Assembly: GCA_944358775.1 (NCBI GenBank)
Contig: CALVRU010000007.1
Span: forward strand, 1-46,038
From: an uncultured Bacilli bacterium
Lineage (GTDB): Bacteria > Bacillota_I > Bacilli_A > RF39 > UBA660
Length of the DNA: 46,038 nt
Direction: 5' to 3'
Shown here: in pieces, positions 31,887 through 41,519 of the stretch
Layout: every line of letters starts with the position of its first letter
Position numbering within the stretch: the stretch's first letter is position 1
Position numbers and translations under genes: made by a program
The notes under the pieces: model-generated
Told to the model about the DNA's origin: nothing
Database searches by the model: none
Seen by the model: only the letters and a program-made list of their open reading frames with translations

Positions 31887-33743
31887 ATGGCAAATAAGAA
31901 ACAGAAAGTGAAGAAGCAACCGAATTTAAGACGAATTTCTTTGATTTTAGCTATCATTGGAGGTTTGTGTTTTGTTCTTTATTTTGTTTGGGTATTTGGA
32001 TTTGAAGCAAGATTTTTATTTCGCGAACAAGAGACGGAGTTCGAAGAAGCAGTTCGCTTTCGGTTCGAGCAGAAACCACAGTGGTTACCAAAAGAGGTCG
32101 GAGACAGCCGAAAGGTTACCTTACAAGATATGTATGATGAACAAAGACTAGAAACAATGTTAGTTCCGAAACAAAAAAAGGTCTGTGATAATACTTCGTG
32201 GGTGCGTGTCATTAAAACAGGCGAAGATGAGTATCGTTATTATACTTATTTGAAATGTGGTAAGTACGAGTCCGATATCGATCATACAGGTCCAGAGATT
32301 ACTTTGAACGGAGATAACCCGATGTATATTATTTTGGGGAGTACGTATGAAGAGCCAGGCGTGAGTAAAGTATACGATGATACGGATGGAGAGATCGATG
32401 TTAATCAAGTGGTTATCGATACGAGTAATTTGAATACCAGTTTGGAAGGAACATATCCAGTGTATTATACCGTAAGTGATAGTCTTAAAAATCAAACTGT
32501 TTTAAGACGCGATGTTCATGTTGTTCGTTCTTTAAATGAGGAGATTCTGAAGAATACAAATAACACCGGAATCTATCAGGGAGATGTCAGTAACAACTAT
32601 GTATTATTCTCGGGCATGTTATTTCAGATTCTAAAGATTAATGGCGATGGTTCGGTGAAGATCGTCGCGACAGATAATGTTAGTAATGTGGCCTATGGGA
32701 CAACTCCTACTTTTGAGGGGAGCAATATTCAAAAGTGGTTAAATGAAGTTTTTTATCCAAGTATTCATAAACCGGAATATTTGGTTCCAGATGTCGAATG
32801 GTGTATCGATGTGATTACCGATGCAAATGGAGATACTAATGTATGTAATACGAAAAGTAGTCCTAGTGCGGTTGGATTACTTAGTATTCAAGATGTAAAA
32901 GATACGTATGTTGGAGACGATAGTTACTTGACTACACAATTAGTGTATTGGCTTAGTAATAAATCACGTGATACTGCAGCTTGGGCGAAGATCTTTGCTA
33001 ATATCAAGGTTTCAGATTATTCGGATGATGGAAATTTATTAGGTGTGCGACCGGTTCTTCACTTGAAACCGGAGATGAAAGTAGTAGGTGGCAACGGTAC
33101 TTTAAATAATCCCTATAAACTAGATGATTACGAATATGGACAAGATAACGATCTATTAAATAGTCGACTAATTGGTGAGTATGTTGACTTTTCTGGTTAT
33201 ACGTTCCGTATTTCTGGCTTTGACGAGGAAAATAATACGCGTCTTACCATGGTAGGACCATTGATGAATCAAACGGATCGAACGAATATTTTGAGTACTT
33301 ATGAGATTGAGAGCCCGGTAAAAAAATTTAACCCTGTGGAAGTAGGAAATATTGGCTATTATTTAAATAATGAAGCAATTCATTTATTTCAAGATTCTTA
33401 TATTGTATCGCATAAATGGGATGTTCCTCTTTTAGAAGAAACCCAAATGTATTCGGATTTTACCAAAGAAGAAGTAGAAGCTAAAATTAGTATTCCGGCA
33501 AGTTATGAGATGTTTTCTAGTACGGAGACGCAATTTGAAAAGGGAACCGGAATGGTATGGCTACGGGATTATTCTTCTTGGGATAATCAAGGAATTATGG
33601 TAAATCATAGCAATGGTGTGTTATTTCGAATTAATTATAATGAGTATGGACCTCTTTCTTTAAAAATTTCTCTTTACATTCGAAAGGATGCTAAAATTTC
33701 AAATGGAAAAGGAACATATAATAATCCGTATTATGTTAAGTAG
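31887..33743 (+). CDS. Membrane-anchored surface protein: pilin-like stalk, DUF5011 Ig domain, two DUF6273-like domains
   Basis: 618 residues. A basic start and one uncleaved-looking membrane helix (about 16-34) replace the prepilin signal. The stalk (LPKEVGD, Cys in KVCDNTS, YYTYLKCGKYESD) matches that of the prepilin-like protein at 2960. A bacterial Ig domain of DUF5011 type follows at about 132-214 (GPEITLNG, GVSKVYDDTDGEIDV, YPVYYTVSDS). Then come two tandem copies of a DUF6273-like domain: about 220-415 (YVLFSGMLFQILKING, GVRPVLHLKPEMKV, GNGTLNNPYKL) and about 425-618 (YVDFSGYTFRISGF, SLYIRKDAKI, GKGTYNNPYYVK). No C-terminal sorting signal. A surface display protein of the pilus system. 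Confidence 0.75.
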   Translation: MANKKQKVKKQPNLRRISLILAIIGGLCFVLYFVWVFGFEARFLFREQETEFEEAVRFRFEQKPQWLPKEVGDSRKVTLQDMYDEQRLETMLVPKQKKVCDNTSWVRVIKTGEDEYRYYTYLKCGKYESDIDHTGPEITLNGDNPMYIILGSTYEEPGVSKVYDDTDGEIDVNQVVIDTSNLNTSLEGTYPVYYTVSDSLKNQTVLRRDVHVVRSLNEEILKNTNNTGIYQGDVSNNYVLFSGMLFQILKINGDGSVKIVATDNVSNVAYGTTPTFEGSNIQKWLNEVFYPSIHKPEYLVPDVEWCIDVITDANGDTNVCNTKSSPSAVGLLSIQDVKDTYVGDDSYLTTQLVYWLSNKSRDTAAWAKIFANIKVSDYSDDGNLLGVRPVLHLKPEMKVVGGNGTLNNPYKLDDYEYGQDNDLLNSRLIGEYVDFSGYTFRISGFDEENNTRLTMVGPLMNQTDRTNILSTYEIESPVKKFNPVEVGNIGYYLNNEAIHLFQDSYIVSHKWDVPLLEETQMYSDFTKEEVEAKISIPASYEMFSSTETQFEKGTGMVWLRDYSSWDNQGIMVNHSNGVLFRINYNEYGPLSLKISLYIRKDAKISNGKGTYNNPYYVK

Positions 33744-33755
33744 AGGTGTTGAATA

Positions 33756-34529
33756 GTGAAAAAAAATAAGAAATCAGTCCGTGGATTGATCCGATTAGCA
33801 GTAGTTTTAGTAGTTTTAATTTTATTTGTTTTCGGCATGTGGATGTTAGTTAATTATTTTATGGATGAAAATAAACCGGAAATTTATTTTATCGATACGA
33901 GAAATGAACAGGCGTTAAATACGCATTTGGAAGATGCGTGGACAGTCGGTTGGATACGAGTACAGGGAACGAATATCGATTATCCAATTATTTATGAAAC
34001 AGTCGATGCTTATAATAGTGGACAGCCGTATACTTGGACTTATCATGTTCCAGATCAAGATGAAACTAGAATGGTGATTTTAGGTCATAATGTTCAAAAT
34101 GTTTCTTATGATCCGATTATTACAGATCCGACTCATAAAGACTTTGAGCAGTTGATGAGTTTTGCTAAATATGATTTTGCAAAAGATAATTTCTATATTC
34201 AGATATCGATCCCAGGAGAAGGGGAAGCATTATATAAAATTTATGCTGTCTCCTTTCGAATGTATACCGATGATACTACTGACTATTATAAAAAAGAGGA
34301 TAAAGAGGAATTAAAAAATTATATTGAGGAAGCTCGTAATAAAAGTATCTACGATTATGATGTTGATGTGAACGAAAATGATGATTTAATTGCTTTGGTT
34401 ACTTGTACGCGTTATTTCGGCTACGATGGAGAAACTCAATTTAGAGTGGATGCAAGAAGAGTTCGTGAGGGTGAAAAAATTACGAGTTATGATGTTGCAA
34501 CGACAGAAAACTATGGTATAATTGAGTAA
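33756..34529 (+). CDS. srtB: Class B sortase
   Basis: 257 residues from a GTG start. An N-terminal membrane helix (about 14-34) is followed by the sortase domain: TVGWIRVQGTNIDYPIIY, catalytic His111 in VILGHN, Cys217 in LVTCTR and Arg230 in QFRVDARR. The long helical insert between His and Cys (KKEDKEELKNYIEEARNKS) is typical of class B enzymes, which attach proteins to peptidoglycan or build pili. No LPxTG- or NPxTN-type signal with a membrane tail is visible in the window, so the substrate lies elsewhere or has an unusual signal. Its last 20 bases carry the promoter of the next gene. Confidence 0.9.
   Translation: MKKNKKSVRGLIRLAVVLVVLILFVFGMWMLVNYFMDENKPEIYFIDTRNEQALNTHLEDAWTVGWIRVQGTNIDYPIIYETVDAYNSGQPYTWTYHVPDQDETRMVILGHNVQNVSYDPIITDPTHKDFEQLMSFAKYDFAKDNFYIQISIPGEGEALYKIYAVSFRMYTDDTTDYYKKEDKEELKNYIEEARNKSIYDYDVDVNENDDLIALVTCTRYFGYDGETQFRVDARRVREGEKITSYDVATTENYGIIE
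34495..34522 (+). promoter_or_regulatory. Promoter inside the end of the sortase gene
   Basis: TTGCAA (34495-34500), 16-base spacer, TATAAT (34517-34522) with TGG in front (extended -10). It would give the secreted protein at 34549 its own transcription. Confidence 0.7.
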
Positions 34530-34548
34530 GATAGAAGGAGGTTTTAAT

Positions 34549-37404
34549 ATGCGAAATGGGCAAAGGAAGAGCTTGCTCTCTTTACTTTTGATACCCGTTG
34601 TCTTGTTCTCGGTTGGTCTTATTTTATGTTTGCCAGTAGAGAAAGTAGAGGCAGAAAGTTCAGAGCGACAGGATTATATTTGTTATGCAAGAAGAAATTA
34701 TCAAATTACGGAAGTGAAAGTGGACGGCGAGCCGGCTAGCTTTACAAAAGAGGAACGCGATGCTTTTTTCGATTACTTAGCAAATCATTTTTCGGATAGT
34801 GGTTCTATCGAGTACAACGGAAAAACATATACTTATCGATTGCTTGATAAGGGAACCTGTGATTGTCCGAGTCAAGCCAATTTAGATGCAATTAAAGATG
34901 TTTACAATTACAAGGTAATTAATAATGGCAATACTTCGACGATTAATTTTGGAGTTCTTTCTAATGTAAAAGCTAAAGTTATTACAAATTTATCTCAACA
35001 TATTAATAATCCGGAGGATTGGTTGGCGGGTGGTTATGAACTAGAACCGACAGGGGGTGAATTTCGTTTAACTGTGCCAGCAGGAGAATCTTTTTATGTC
35101 GTTTTCTATGCGGCTGATCCTTCTTGTGATAGTACAGCACTTACTTATGTACAAGGAGCCGCTAGTAGTATGATTTCGAATCCTTATTACGATGCGCCAA
35201 TCTGTGTGAATTATCGGAATCAGCATGCGAGTGATACAATATTTGCATCGTTAGTTCCAGAATGTTATTCAGAATCGATTAGTGCAAAGCAGAATGTTAC
35301 ACTAGCAACGATTCAAAATAAAATTAACAATGCTAATAATTTGATTCAGAAAGTACAGACAACACCGGTTAACGAGAAGAAGCAGTGTGATTTTACTTCG
35401 GATAACAATGTGACAGAAGAATACGTCTATACGGATTTCTTGAAGGATGAAAATGGCCAATCGATCGGTGGAGAGTATTGGCAAGCAATTTGTACAGAAA
35501 AGGTGCGTGTTTGGTATGATACACCTAAGGAGTTAACGGCTGGAGAAGGATTCAATTATATTACACATATATCAGTAGAACGAGAATGTACACCTCAAAA
35601 AATCAAAGAGCCGACAATTCCAGTAACATGTACGTATGGAGCTGATTGTATTGGTGAACATTTAACCGGATTTCATGTTAACGATTTGGGAGCTGGTCCA
35701 ACTGAAGAATTCGATCAGTGTGTTCAATTTTGTGATGGTGGAAAGTATTCACAATCCTGTATCGATTCTTGTTACCAAGAAATTTATCAGAATAATAATA
35801 CTAGTGGAATGAGTAATGACGATGAAACCAAACCTGGTTATTTAAAACTCGATGTAACGGAAAATGTGATTTCGGCAAAACAAGTTGCTGACTCTAGTTT
35901 TTCCGAATCCGAATGTAAAGAGGTATTGGGAAAAGTCTATGTCAGACATTTTAAGGATCATTTAGGAAATTCTTATGCGTATCCAACTCGTGGACCTCTT
36001 TCTAGTTGTCGATATATTACGGGGCATTGTCCGAATGGTATTTGTTATACGGAACATGGAGTGGCAGCTGTCTTTTTACAAACTTGCGATGCTGGACAAG
36101 GCCAAAATATTGGTGGGGTAGCTTGTTATGAAGTTTATACCAGTTCGACGGATTGTGCGGAGCCAGGGCATGAATACGAAGCATATCTTGCTCGGGTAAA
36201 TGAAGCAAAAAGACAATTTGATGAAGTGAATGAAGCAATTCGTCAATTAAATATGGATGAAGCTGATTATGTTATCGAAGTTACGGATTCGGTTAGTAAA
36301 AAGGTTACTACGTATGATACGAACAACAGTGATAATACGGTTGATGTAACAACTGCTGGTGCGCCAGTGATGTCAGAGAGCAATTCGCAATCTGTTTTGA
36401 TTGCACCTGGTGGTTGGGGTGTGTCGGAAGTGAATGGTACAGTTTCTACTGTTAATATTAGTCAAACTTATACGTTAGGCGTCGATAAGGCATATTTCTT
36501 AGCGACGAGTCGTAATAATATTCTTTATGGATCGGGTGCTTATAATCGTTTGAATGCGAACGAGCAGGTGAAGTATTTGGATGGTGGCAATAAATGGTAT
36601 TCGAATCCATATGCGAAAGCTTATAATTTATTAGAAAATTGGCCGACGATCATCGGTTTCGATAATCAAAATGCGATCACTTCAAGTGATAGTAGATTAG
36701 ATCAAAATATCAAAGTTAAAATCAAACAATTTGGTAGTTGGCAACAGATTGAAAATTTAGATATCGATTGTTTCTATGGAATTAGTAGTTGTGGTGGATT
36801 GTTCTGTGACAATCCGGGAGATTCTGCTTGTAATTCGGATACAGAAGTTTGTGATGGTGGTATTCAATATATTTTCCGACCAATTGAACTTACGAATCCG
36901 TTCCCAAGTAGAGCGCCTCGTTATAACTGGAGTTTAGCAGCAACTGATAATAGTAATTCTTATTATCGAATTGATCCAGTTGCTTTCACGAATGATATGG
37001 TTTCCAAGGGACAGACGATCTATGGTGCTTTGAATACGCCATGGACGATCGATAAAGATGGTAATAATGTAACGGGAGTTGCGCAAAATGGTGGCGATAC
37101 TTCTGAACTAGACTATGAAATTATTTTAAATCGCGATAATATTCGAGCGATTCGTAACTATAACAAAAAATATAGTGGTGATAGTAATGATGGCTACCTT
37201 GAGTATGATATGACTTGTCGGTTTGATTCATTATCGCAACGGACCATTTGTACGAGTAATTTCTTATCGAATAAGAATGCAGATTCTAGTAATGGCAATT
37301 ATGTCCATATGATGAAACGTGGAACTGCTGGATGTAACAATGAACGCAATGGGGAATGTTATAATTACCCAACCGTTTCGAGAGCAGGTGATAGCAATGA
37401 GTAA
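34549..37404 (+). CDS. Large secreted cysteine-rich protein
   Basis: 951 residues from ATG 34549 behind GAAGGAGG. The N-terminus has a clear signal peptide (basic RNGQRK, hydrophobic LLSLLLIPVVLFSVGLILCL, then VEAES). The mature part contains many cysteines, for example TCDCPSQ, GADCIGEH, FCDGGKYSQSCIDSCYQE, CRYITGHCPNGICY and CFYGISSCGGLFCDNPGDSACN, probably disulfide-bonded outside the cell. A short helical segment near residues 545-580 interrupts it. It has no C-terminal anchor, sortase signal or membrane tail and ends in GDSNE. Possibly a major pilus subunit, tip or matrix protein. I know no characterised homologue. The stop overlaps the next start. Confidence 0.75.
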   Translation: MRNGQRKSLLSLLLIPVVLFSVGLILCLPVEKVEAESSERQDYICYARRNYQITEVKVDGEPASFTKEERDAFFDYLANHFSDSGSIEYNGKTYTYRLLDKGTCDCPSQANLDAIKDVYNYKVINNGNTSTINFGVLSNVKAKVITNLSQHINNPEDWLAGGYELEPTGGEFRLTVPAGESFYVVFYAADPSCDSTALTYVQGAASSMISNPYYDAPICVNYRNQHASDTIFASLVPECYSESISAKQNVTLATIQNKINNANNLIQKVQTTPVNEKKQCDFTSDNNVTEEYVYTDFLKDENGQSIGGEYWQAICTEKVRVWYDTPKELTAGEGFNYITHISVERECTPQKIKEPTIPVTCTYGADCIGEHLTGFHVNDLGAGPTEEFDQCVQFCDGGKYSQSCIDSCYQEIYQNNNTSGMSNDDETKPGYLKLDVTENVISAKQVADSSFSESECKEVLGKVYVRHFKDHLGNSYAYPTRGPLSSCRYITGHCPNGICYTEHGVAAVFLQTCDAGQGQNIGGVACYEVYTSSTDCAEPGHEYEAYLARVNEAKRQFDEVNEAIRQLNMDEADYVIEVTDSVSKKVTTYDTNNSDNTVDVTTAGAPVMSESNSQSVLIAPGGWGVSEVNGTVSTVNISQTYTLGVDKAYFLATSRNNILYGSGAYNRLNANEQVKYLDGGNKWYSNPYAKAYNLLENWPTIIGFDNQNAITSSDSRLDQNIKVKIKQFGSWQQIENLDIDCFYGISSCGGLFCDNPGDSACNSDTEVCDGGIQYIFRPIELTNPFPSRAPRYNWSLAATDNSNSYYRIDPVAFTNDMVSKGQTIYGALNTPWTIDKDGNNVTGVAQNGGDTSELDYEIILNRDNIRAIRNYNKKYSGDSNDGYLEYDMTCRFDSLSQRTICTSNFLSNKNADSSNGNYVHMMKRGTAGCNNERNGECYNYPTVSRAGDSNE

Positions 37405-37822
37405 AGGAGTTATGGCAGCTGGAATTATTATTCTAGGAATACTCACTTTATTGTTGGTTAATATTATTCAGAATTATTCTTCGGGAAGTGAGCTTGACTT
37501 TTACTTGTTACGTGACACGACCGAAGCAGCAATGATCGATGCAGTAGATGTCAATTATTATCAGATTACAGGAGAACTTCGGATGGATAAAGAGAAGTTC
37601 GTCGAGAGTTTTGTACGACGCTTTGCCCAAAGCGTCGATGCGACTCGCGATTATGATTTAAGATTTTATGATATTAACGAAATTCCACCAAAAGTAAGTG
37701 TACTAGTCGGTAGTAAAACATCAGCTACTTTTAAAGGCACTGATTTTGATATCGGCAATAAGATCGATGCAATTTTGGAAACGAAATACAATGAGCAGAG
37801 AACTTTACAAGAGGTAGAATAG
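37397..37822 (+). CDS. Pseudopilin-like protein (DUF5411-like)
   Basis: 141 residues from ATG 37397, which overlaps the previous stop (ATGAGTAA) and is preceded by AGGTGAT. SKGVMAAGIIILGILTLLLVNII at the N-terminus is a short basic/Gly leader and membrane helix like a TadE-type pseudopilin but lacking Glu at +5. The C-terminal domain (YYQITGELRMDKEKFVESFVRRFAQS, YDLRFYDINEIPPKVSV) resembles DUF5411 proteins seen beside CpaB/CpaF in gut Bacillota. Probably a minor component of the secretion/pilus machine. Confidence 0.7.
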   Translation: MSKGVMAAGIIILGILTLLLVNIIQNYSSGSELDFYLLRDTTEAAMIDAVDVNYYQITGELRMDKEKFVESFVRRFAQSVDATRDYDLRFYDINEIPPKVSVLVGSKTSATFKGTDFDIGNKIDAILETKYNEQRTLQEVE

Positions 37823-37835
37823 GAAGGGTGATTAG

Positions 37836-38666
37836 ATGAAAAATGTATTGATTGGATTAAAAAAGTTTTTCTCCAATAAGAATACGGTTACGGTAATTTG
37901 TGTTCTTGTGGCAGTGCTCGTTTTATATATCGGATATAATATGAGAATCAAAGCCGCAGTAACGCCGATTACTGTGCCATATGCGACAAAAACGATTGAT
38001 CCTGGAACTGAAATTACAGAAGATATGGTCGGAACGATTCAAGTTCCACCATCGATGTTAAAGGGTAGTCCTTATCGAAGCGTATCACAAGTATTAGGAA
38101 AATATGCGAGTGTTGATACGATTATTCCGATGGGAAGTTTATTTTATGCTAAGGCAGTCGTATCTCAAGCAGAATTACCGGATTCGATTATTTACAACTA
38201 TCCAGATGGTTATGTTTTAGTAAATATGTCTCTTGATATTAACACATCGTATGGTAATGCCATTTATCCTGATAACTATATCGATATCTATTTGAAAGCG
38301 GTTAACAAATTAGATGAATCTACATCGGTTACAACTCAACAAGATAAGATCATGGTTGGTAAATTGATCGAAAACGTCAAAGTAATCGCAGTATTGGATT
38401 CGAATGGTAAAAACGTTTTTGAAAACTTAGAAGAAAATCGGATGCCTTCGATGATGATCTTTGCGGTACCACCGGAATATCATATTTTACTTCGTAAAGC
38501 AATGTACTTACGGACTTATGATGCAACGTTATTCCCAGTACCAACGAACGAATCTTTGAAGGAGACTCCAGGTGAAGTTCGGATTAGTAGTCAAGAGCTT
38601 CAAAATTGGATTAATACGGTTACTTATTGGACGGATGATATGAATTCGACGGATCCAATTCAATAG
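37836..38666 (+). CDS. cpaB: CpaB/RcpC-like Flp pilus assembly protein (SAF domain)
   Basis: 276 residues. A membrane helix at about 18-33 is followed by a SAF domain: VPYATKTIDPGTEITEDMVGTIQVPP, IPMGSLFYAKAV, then VLVNMSLDINTSYGNAIYPDNYIDIYLK. This order is typical for CpaB/RcpC, which in diderms joins the secretin; here it would act outside the membrane and might contact the cell wall. Ends before cpaF by 8 bp. SD AGGAAGGGTGA. The presence of SAF and context make the call reliable. Confidence 0.88.
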   Translation: MKNVLIGLKKFFSNKNTVTVICVLVAVLVLYIGYNMRIKAAVTPITVPYATKTIDPGTEITEDMVGTIQVPPSMLKGSPYRSVSQVLGKYASVDTIIPMGSLFYAKAVVSQAELPDSIIYNYPDGYVLVNMSLDINTSYGNAIYPDNYIDIYLKAVNKLDESTSVTTQQDKIMVGKLIENVKVIAVLDSNGKNVFENLEENRMPSMMIFAVPPEYHILLRKAMYLRTYDATLFPVPTNESLKETPGEVRISSQELQNWINTVTYWTDDMNSTDPIQ

Positions 38667-38674
38667 GAGGGCTT

Positions 38675-39814
38675 ATGAAAGAGAAAGGTATATTTGAGCA
38701 ACTTGATTTCGGCCCTTTTCAAAAGTATTTAGATAATGATGATATTACTGATATTTCTTATTGTAACAATGGTCAGATTTGGCTTCGGTCTTTGGAAAAA
38801 GGTTCGATTCGAGATGAGAATCCGGGAATCGATGATGCTTTTGTCGAGAAGCTTGCCTTTCAGTGTTCCAATGTTATGGGGACGACCTTTAATATGGCTA
38901 GTCCCTTCTTGGATGCCGAAAGTACTGAATTACGTTTAAACTTCGTTCATTCTTCGATTGCGACGAATGGGATTGCCTTGGTTATTCGTAAGACACCAGC
39001 TAAAATTCGTTTGAAAGAAGAGACCTTGTTGAAGGAAGAGTACGTTACTCAAGATATACATGATTTTTTAATCAATTGTGTATTGGGACATTGTAATATC
39101 ATGGTATGTGGTGAGACTGGTTCTGGTAAGACGGAGTTTGTAAAATATTTGGCTTCGCATACAAAAGAAAACGAAAAGTTGATTACGATTGAAGATACTT
39201 TGGAACTTCATTTGGATAAAATTTTTCCACATCGTGATATTGTGGCGATGAAGACCAATAATATTGCTTCTTATTCGGAAGTGTTGGTTACTTGTATGCG
39301 GCAGAATCCGAAATGGATTTTATTGTCCGAGGTACGTAGTGCGGAAGCAGTAACGGCGGTTCGTAATTCGATTTCATCAGGACATAATATTTTATCGACA
39401 ATTCACTCGGATAAAGCGAGTGCGATTCCGTATCGTATGTACAGCTTAATGGAGTCTGAAATCGACGTCAATCAGTTTTTGAATACGATCTATCGTTATA
39501 TTCAATTAGGAGTACATATCAAGGCATATTATAGTCAGAAATATCAAAAGTTTCATCGGGAAATTGACGAAGTATGTGAATTCTATGTCGATGATGACAA
39601 TCAACCACAGAGTCGCATTTTGTATCAAAAGTTAGGTGAGAAAATCGTGAAGAGAAATCCGAGTGATCACTTGACGGAATATTTGAAAGCGCAAAATATT
39701 GATTTGAATGCTCATTTTGAAGGGGCAATCGATGATAAACCATTTCAGGAGAATGTTACGAATGTAGCTAGTAGTTCAGCACCGACGAGTGGTACAAATT
39801 TAGAAGTTTTATAA
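38675..39814 (+). CDS. cpaF: CpaF/TadA-type secretion ATPase
   Basis: 379 residues; hexameric ATPase of the type II/IV secretion family that powers Flp pilus assembly. Walker A GETGSGKT at 146-153, Asp box LITIEDTLELHL near 174-184, Walker B WILLSEVRS near 219-227 and His box SGHNILSTIHSDKAS near 240-252. The N-terminal domain DDITDISYCNNGQIWLRS is present; the whole protein is shorter than the usual 450-470 residues. A low-complexity tail (SSSAPTSGTN) ends it. SD AGGAGGGCTT; 13 bp before tadB. Confidence 0.95.
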   Translation: MKEKGIFEQLDFGPFQKYLDNDDITDISYCNNGQIWLRSLEKGSIRDENPGIDDAFVEKLAFQCSNVMGTTFNMASPFLDAESTELRLNFVHSSIATNGIALVIRKTPAKIRLKEETLLKEEYVTQDIHDFLINCVLGHCNIMVCGETGSGKTEFVKYLASHTKENEKLITIEDTLELHLDKIFPHRDIVAMKTNNIASYSEVLVTCMRQNPKWILLSEVRSAEAVTAVRNSISSGHNILSTIHSDKASAIPYRMYSLMESEIDVNQFLNTIYRYIQLGVHIKAYYSQKYQKFHREIDEVCEFYVDDDNQPQSRILYQKLGEKIVKRNPSDHLTEYLKAQNIDLNAHFEGAIDDKPFQENVTNVASSSAPTSGTNLEVL

Positions 39815-39827
39815 GGGAGGGGCTTTT

Positions 39828-40721
39828 ATGGAATTATTAATTCTTTTGGCGATTGCAATTTTTGTCCTTGTGTATCGGCATTATCGTGGACAGAATGTCT
39901 ATAAATTCATTGTCGATCAGGCTAGAGTTGCCTATGATAAGTTCGCTCCTTATTCTTTTAAAATGGTAAGGGAGAAAACAAAAGAATTAGGTCAGGAATA
40001 TACTCCACGGCAGTATATGATGCAATTGTTATTATTCACTGTATTAGCAGGAGTTATTTCTTATCTTTATTTCTATAATTTGTTTATTTCACTTGTATAT
40101 ATTATCATTGTAGATGCCTTAATTCCATATCTGTCTTTTTTAAGATGTAAGCGGATTTATAGTGAGTTTATTTTTGAACAAATTCAAGTGTACACGACGA
40201 ATACGATCATGGAATTTCAAACGACACAGTCGTTTGTCAAATCACTAGAAGGAGTTGTTTCTTCCGGTGTTTTAGAAGATCCTATTTTAAGTGATGTACA
40301 GCATATGATCAATCTTGCTTATGAGAATGGTAGTATCGATGCTTCGATCGATTATATGGATAATATTTATGATTTCTATATTCTTCGTAATATGCATCAG
40401 TTGTTTTTACAGATTACGAAGGAAGGAGCTAAAGATTCTGGAGAATCTTTAGAGAATATGCAACTTGATATCGATATGTTGGTCGAAAATGTATACCGTG
40501 ATCGAATGGAACGTTCGTCTTTCCATAAATCGTTCTTAAAATATGGTGTTATGTTGTATCTTATGGTCATGCTAGTACAGTATTTGTTGGGAAATGAGAC
40601 TTATATTAAATTGTTGGATTTATGGTATATTAAGATTTTGTTACATGCTATTTTAATTGTCAATAGTTACTTCTTGCTTAAGGGCGAGAAATATTATAAC
40701 GAGAATGTAGGTGAAGAATAA
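39828..40721 (+). CDS. tadB: TadB-like membrane protein (T2SS F family)
   Basis: 297 residues. Helices at about 2-16, 63-105 and 240-288 with a central cytoplasmic part (FEQIQVYTTNTIMEFQTTQSFVKSLEGVVSSG, LILRNMHQLFLQITKEGAKDSGESLENMQLDIDML). The order and the position between cpaF and a second similar protein fit the inner-membrane platform pair TadB/TadC. The stop overlaps the next start by one base (TAATG). SD GGGAGGGG. Confidence 0.85.
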   Translation: MELLILLAIAIFVLVYRHYRGQNVYKFIVDQARVAYDKFAPYSFKMVREKTKELGQEYTPRQYMMQLLLFTVLAGVISYLYFYNLFISLVYIIIVDALIPYLSFLRCKRIYSEFIFEQIQVYTTNTIMEFQTTQSFVKSLEGVVSSGVLEDPILSDVQHMINLAYENGSIDASIDYMDNIYDFYILRNMHQLFLQITKEGAKDSGESLENMQLDIDMLVENVYRDRMERSSFHKSFLKYGVMLYLMVMLVQYLLGNETYIKLLDLWYIKILLHAILIVNSYFLLKGEKYYNENVGEE

Positions 40722-41503
40722 TGGAAGTAATCATTGTAGGAGCTCTTGTATTATTCGTTCTTGTTTATAATGGAACAGTTGATAAGAATAAGTTTGTCGA
40801 GGATAATCAGAGATATTTTCAACTTTTAAAAGAAGATGATTATGAGTTTTTGGTATATGCAAAATATGGAGAAGATGTCGATGTCAACAAGTTGTTTAAT
40901 AAGCGGATTACGTATGCATTTTTAACGATTGTCGTATTCTTGTTTATTTTTCTAACACAGTTGAACTTTATTAACATTTTACTATCGTTTGTCGTTGGCT
41001 TTATTATGTTTAAAAGTCAATATACGAGTTTAAAAAGTTATTATAAGAAGCATTTGCATGATATCGATTTGATGTTGCCATACTATTTAAAGGGATTGGA
41101 AATTTTGATTCAGCATTATACTGTCCCAGTTGCGCTTGGTAAATCGATCGATGATGCACCGGATATTTTTAAACCTGGATTACGGCAGTTGATTGCCAGA
41201 ATCGATGCTGGTGATTCTTCGATTGATCCGTATGTCGAGTTTGCCAATACTTATCCGGTTCGTGATTCGATGCGAATGATGCGTCTTTTGTATCGTCTTA
41301 GTATCGGTAGTCAGGAAAACAAACAAGAACGTTTGTTGATGTTTTCCAAAACAGTTTCTTCATTACAAAATAAAGCACGGGAGCAGAAATATAAAGAACG
41401 TTTGAATCATATGGAAAATCAAACTATGATCATGCTTGTCTGTACGGGCGGTGGCGTCATGGTGTTGATTTTGGTTTCGATGTTATTGTTGTTCCAAATG
41501 TAA
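40721..41503 (+). CDS. tadC: TadC-like membrane protein (T2SS F family)
   Basis: 260 residues. Helices near 1-14, 65-106 and 238-258; central part with DLMLPYYLKGLEILIQHYTVPVALGKSIDDAP and GDSSIDPYVEFANTYPV, typical of T2SS F domains. With TadB it forms the membrane platform on which the CpaF ATPase works. Translation is coupled to tadB. Followed by a gap containing a new promoter for the pilin-like gene. Confidence 0.83.
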   Translation: MEVIIVGALVLFVLVYNGTVDKNKFVEDNQRYFQLLKEDDYEFLVYAKYGEDVDVNKLFNKRITYAFLTIVVFLFIFLTQLNFINILLSFVVGFIMFKSQYTSLKSYYKKHLHDIDLMLPYYLKGLEILIQHYTVPVALGKSIDDAPDIFKPGLRQLIARIDAGDSSIDPYVEFANTYPVRDSMRMMRLLYRLSIGSQENKQERLLMFSKTVSSLQNKAREQKYKERLNHMENQTMIMLVCTGGGVMVLILVSMLLLFQM

Positions 41504-41519
41504 AGTGTTTGAAAAAAGA

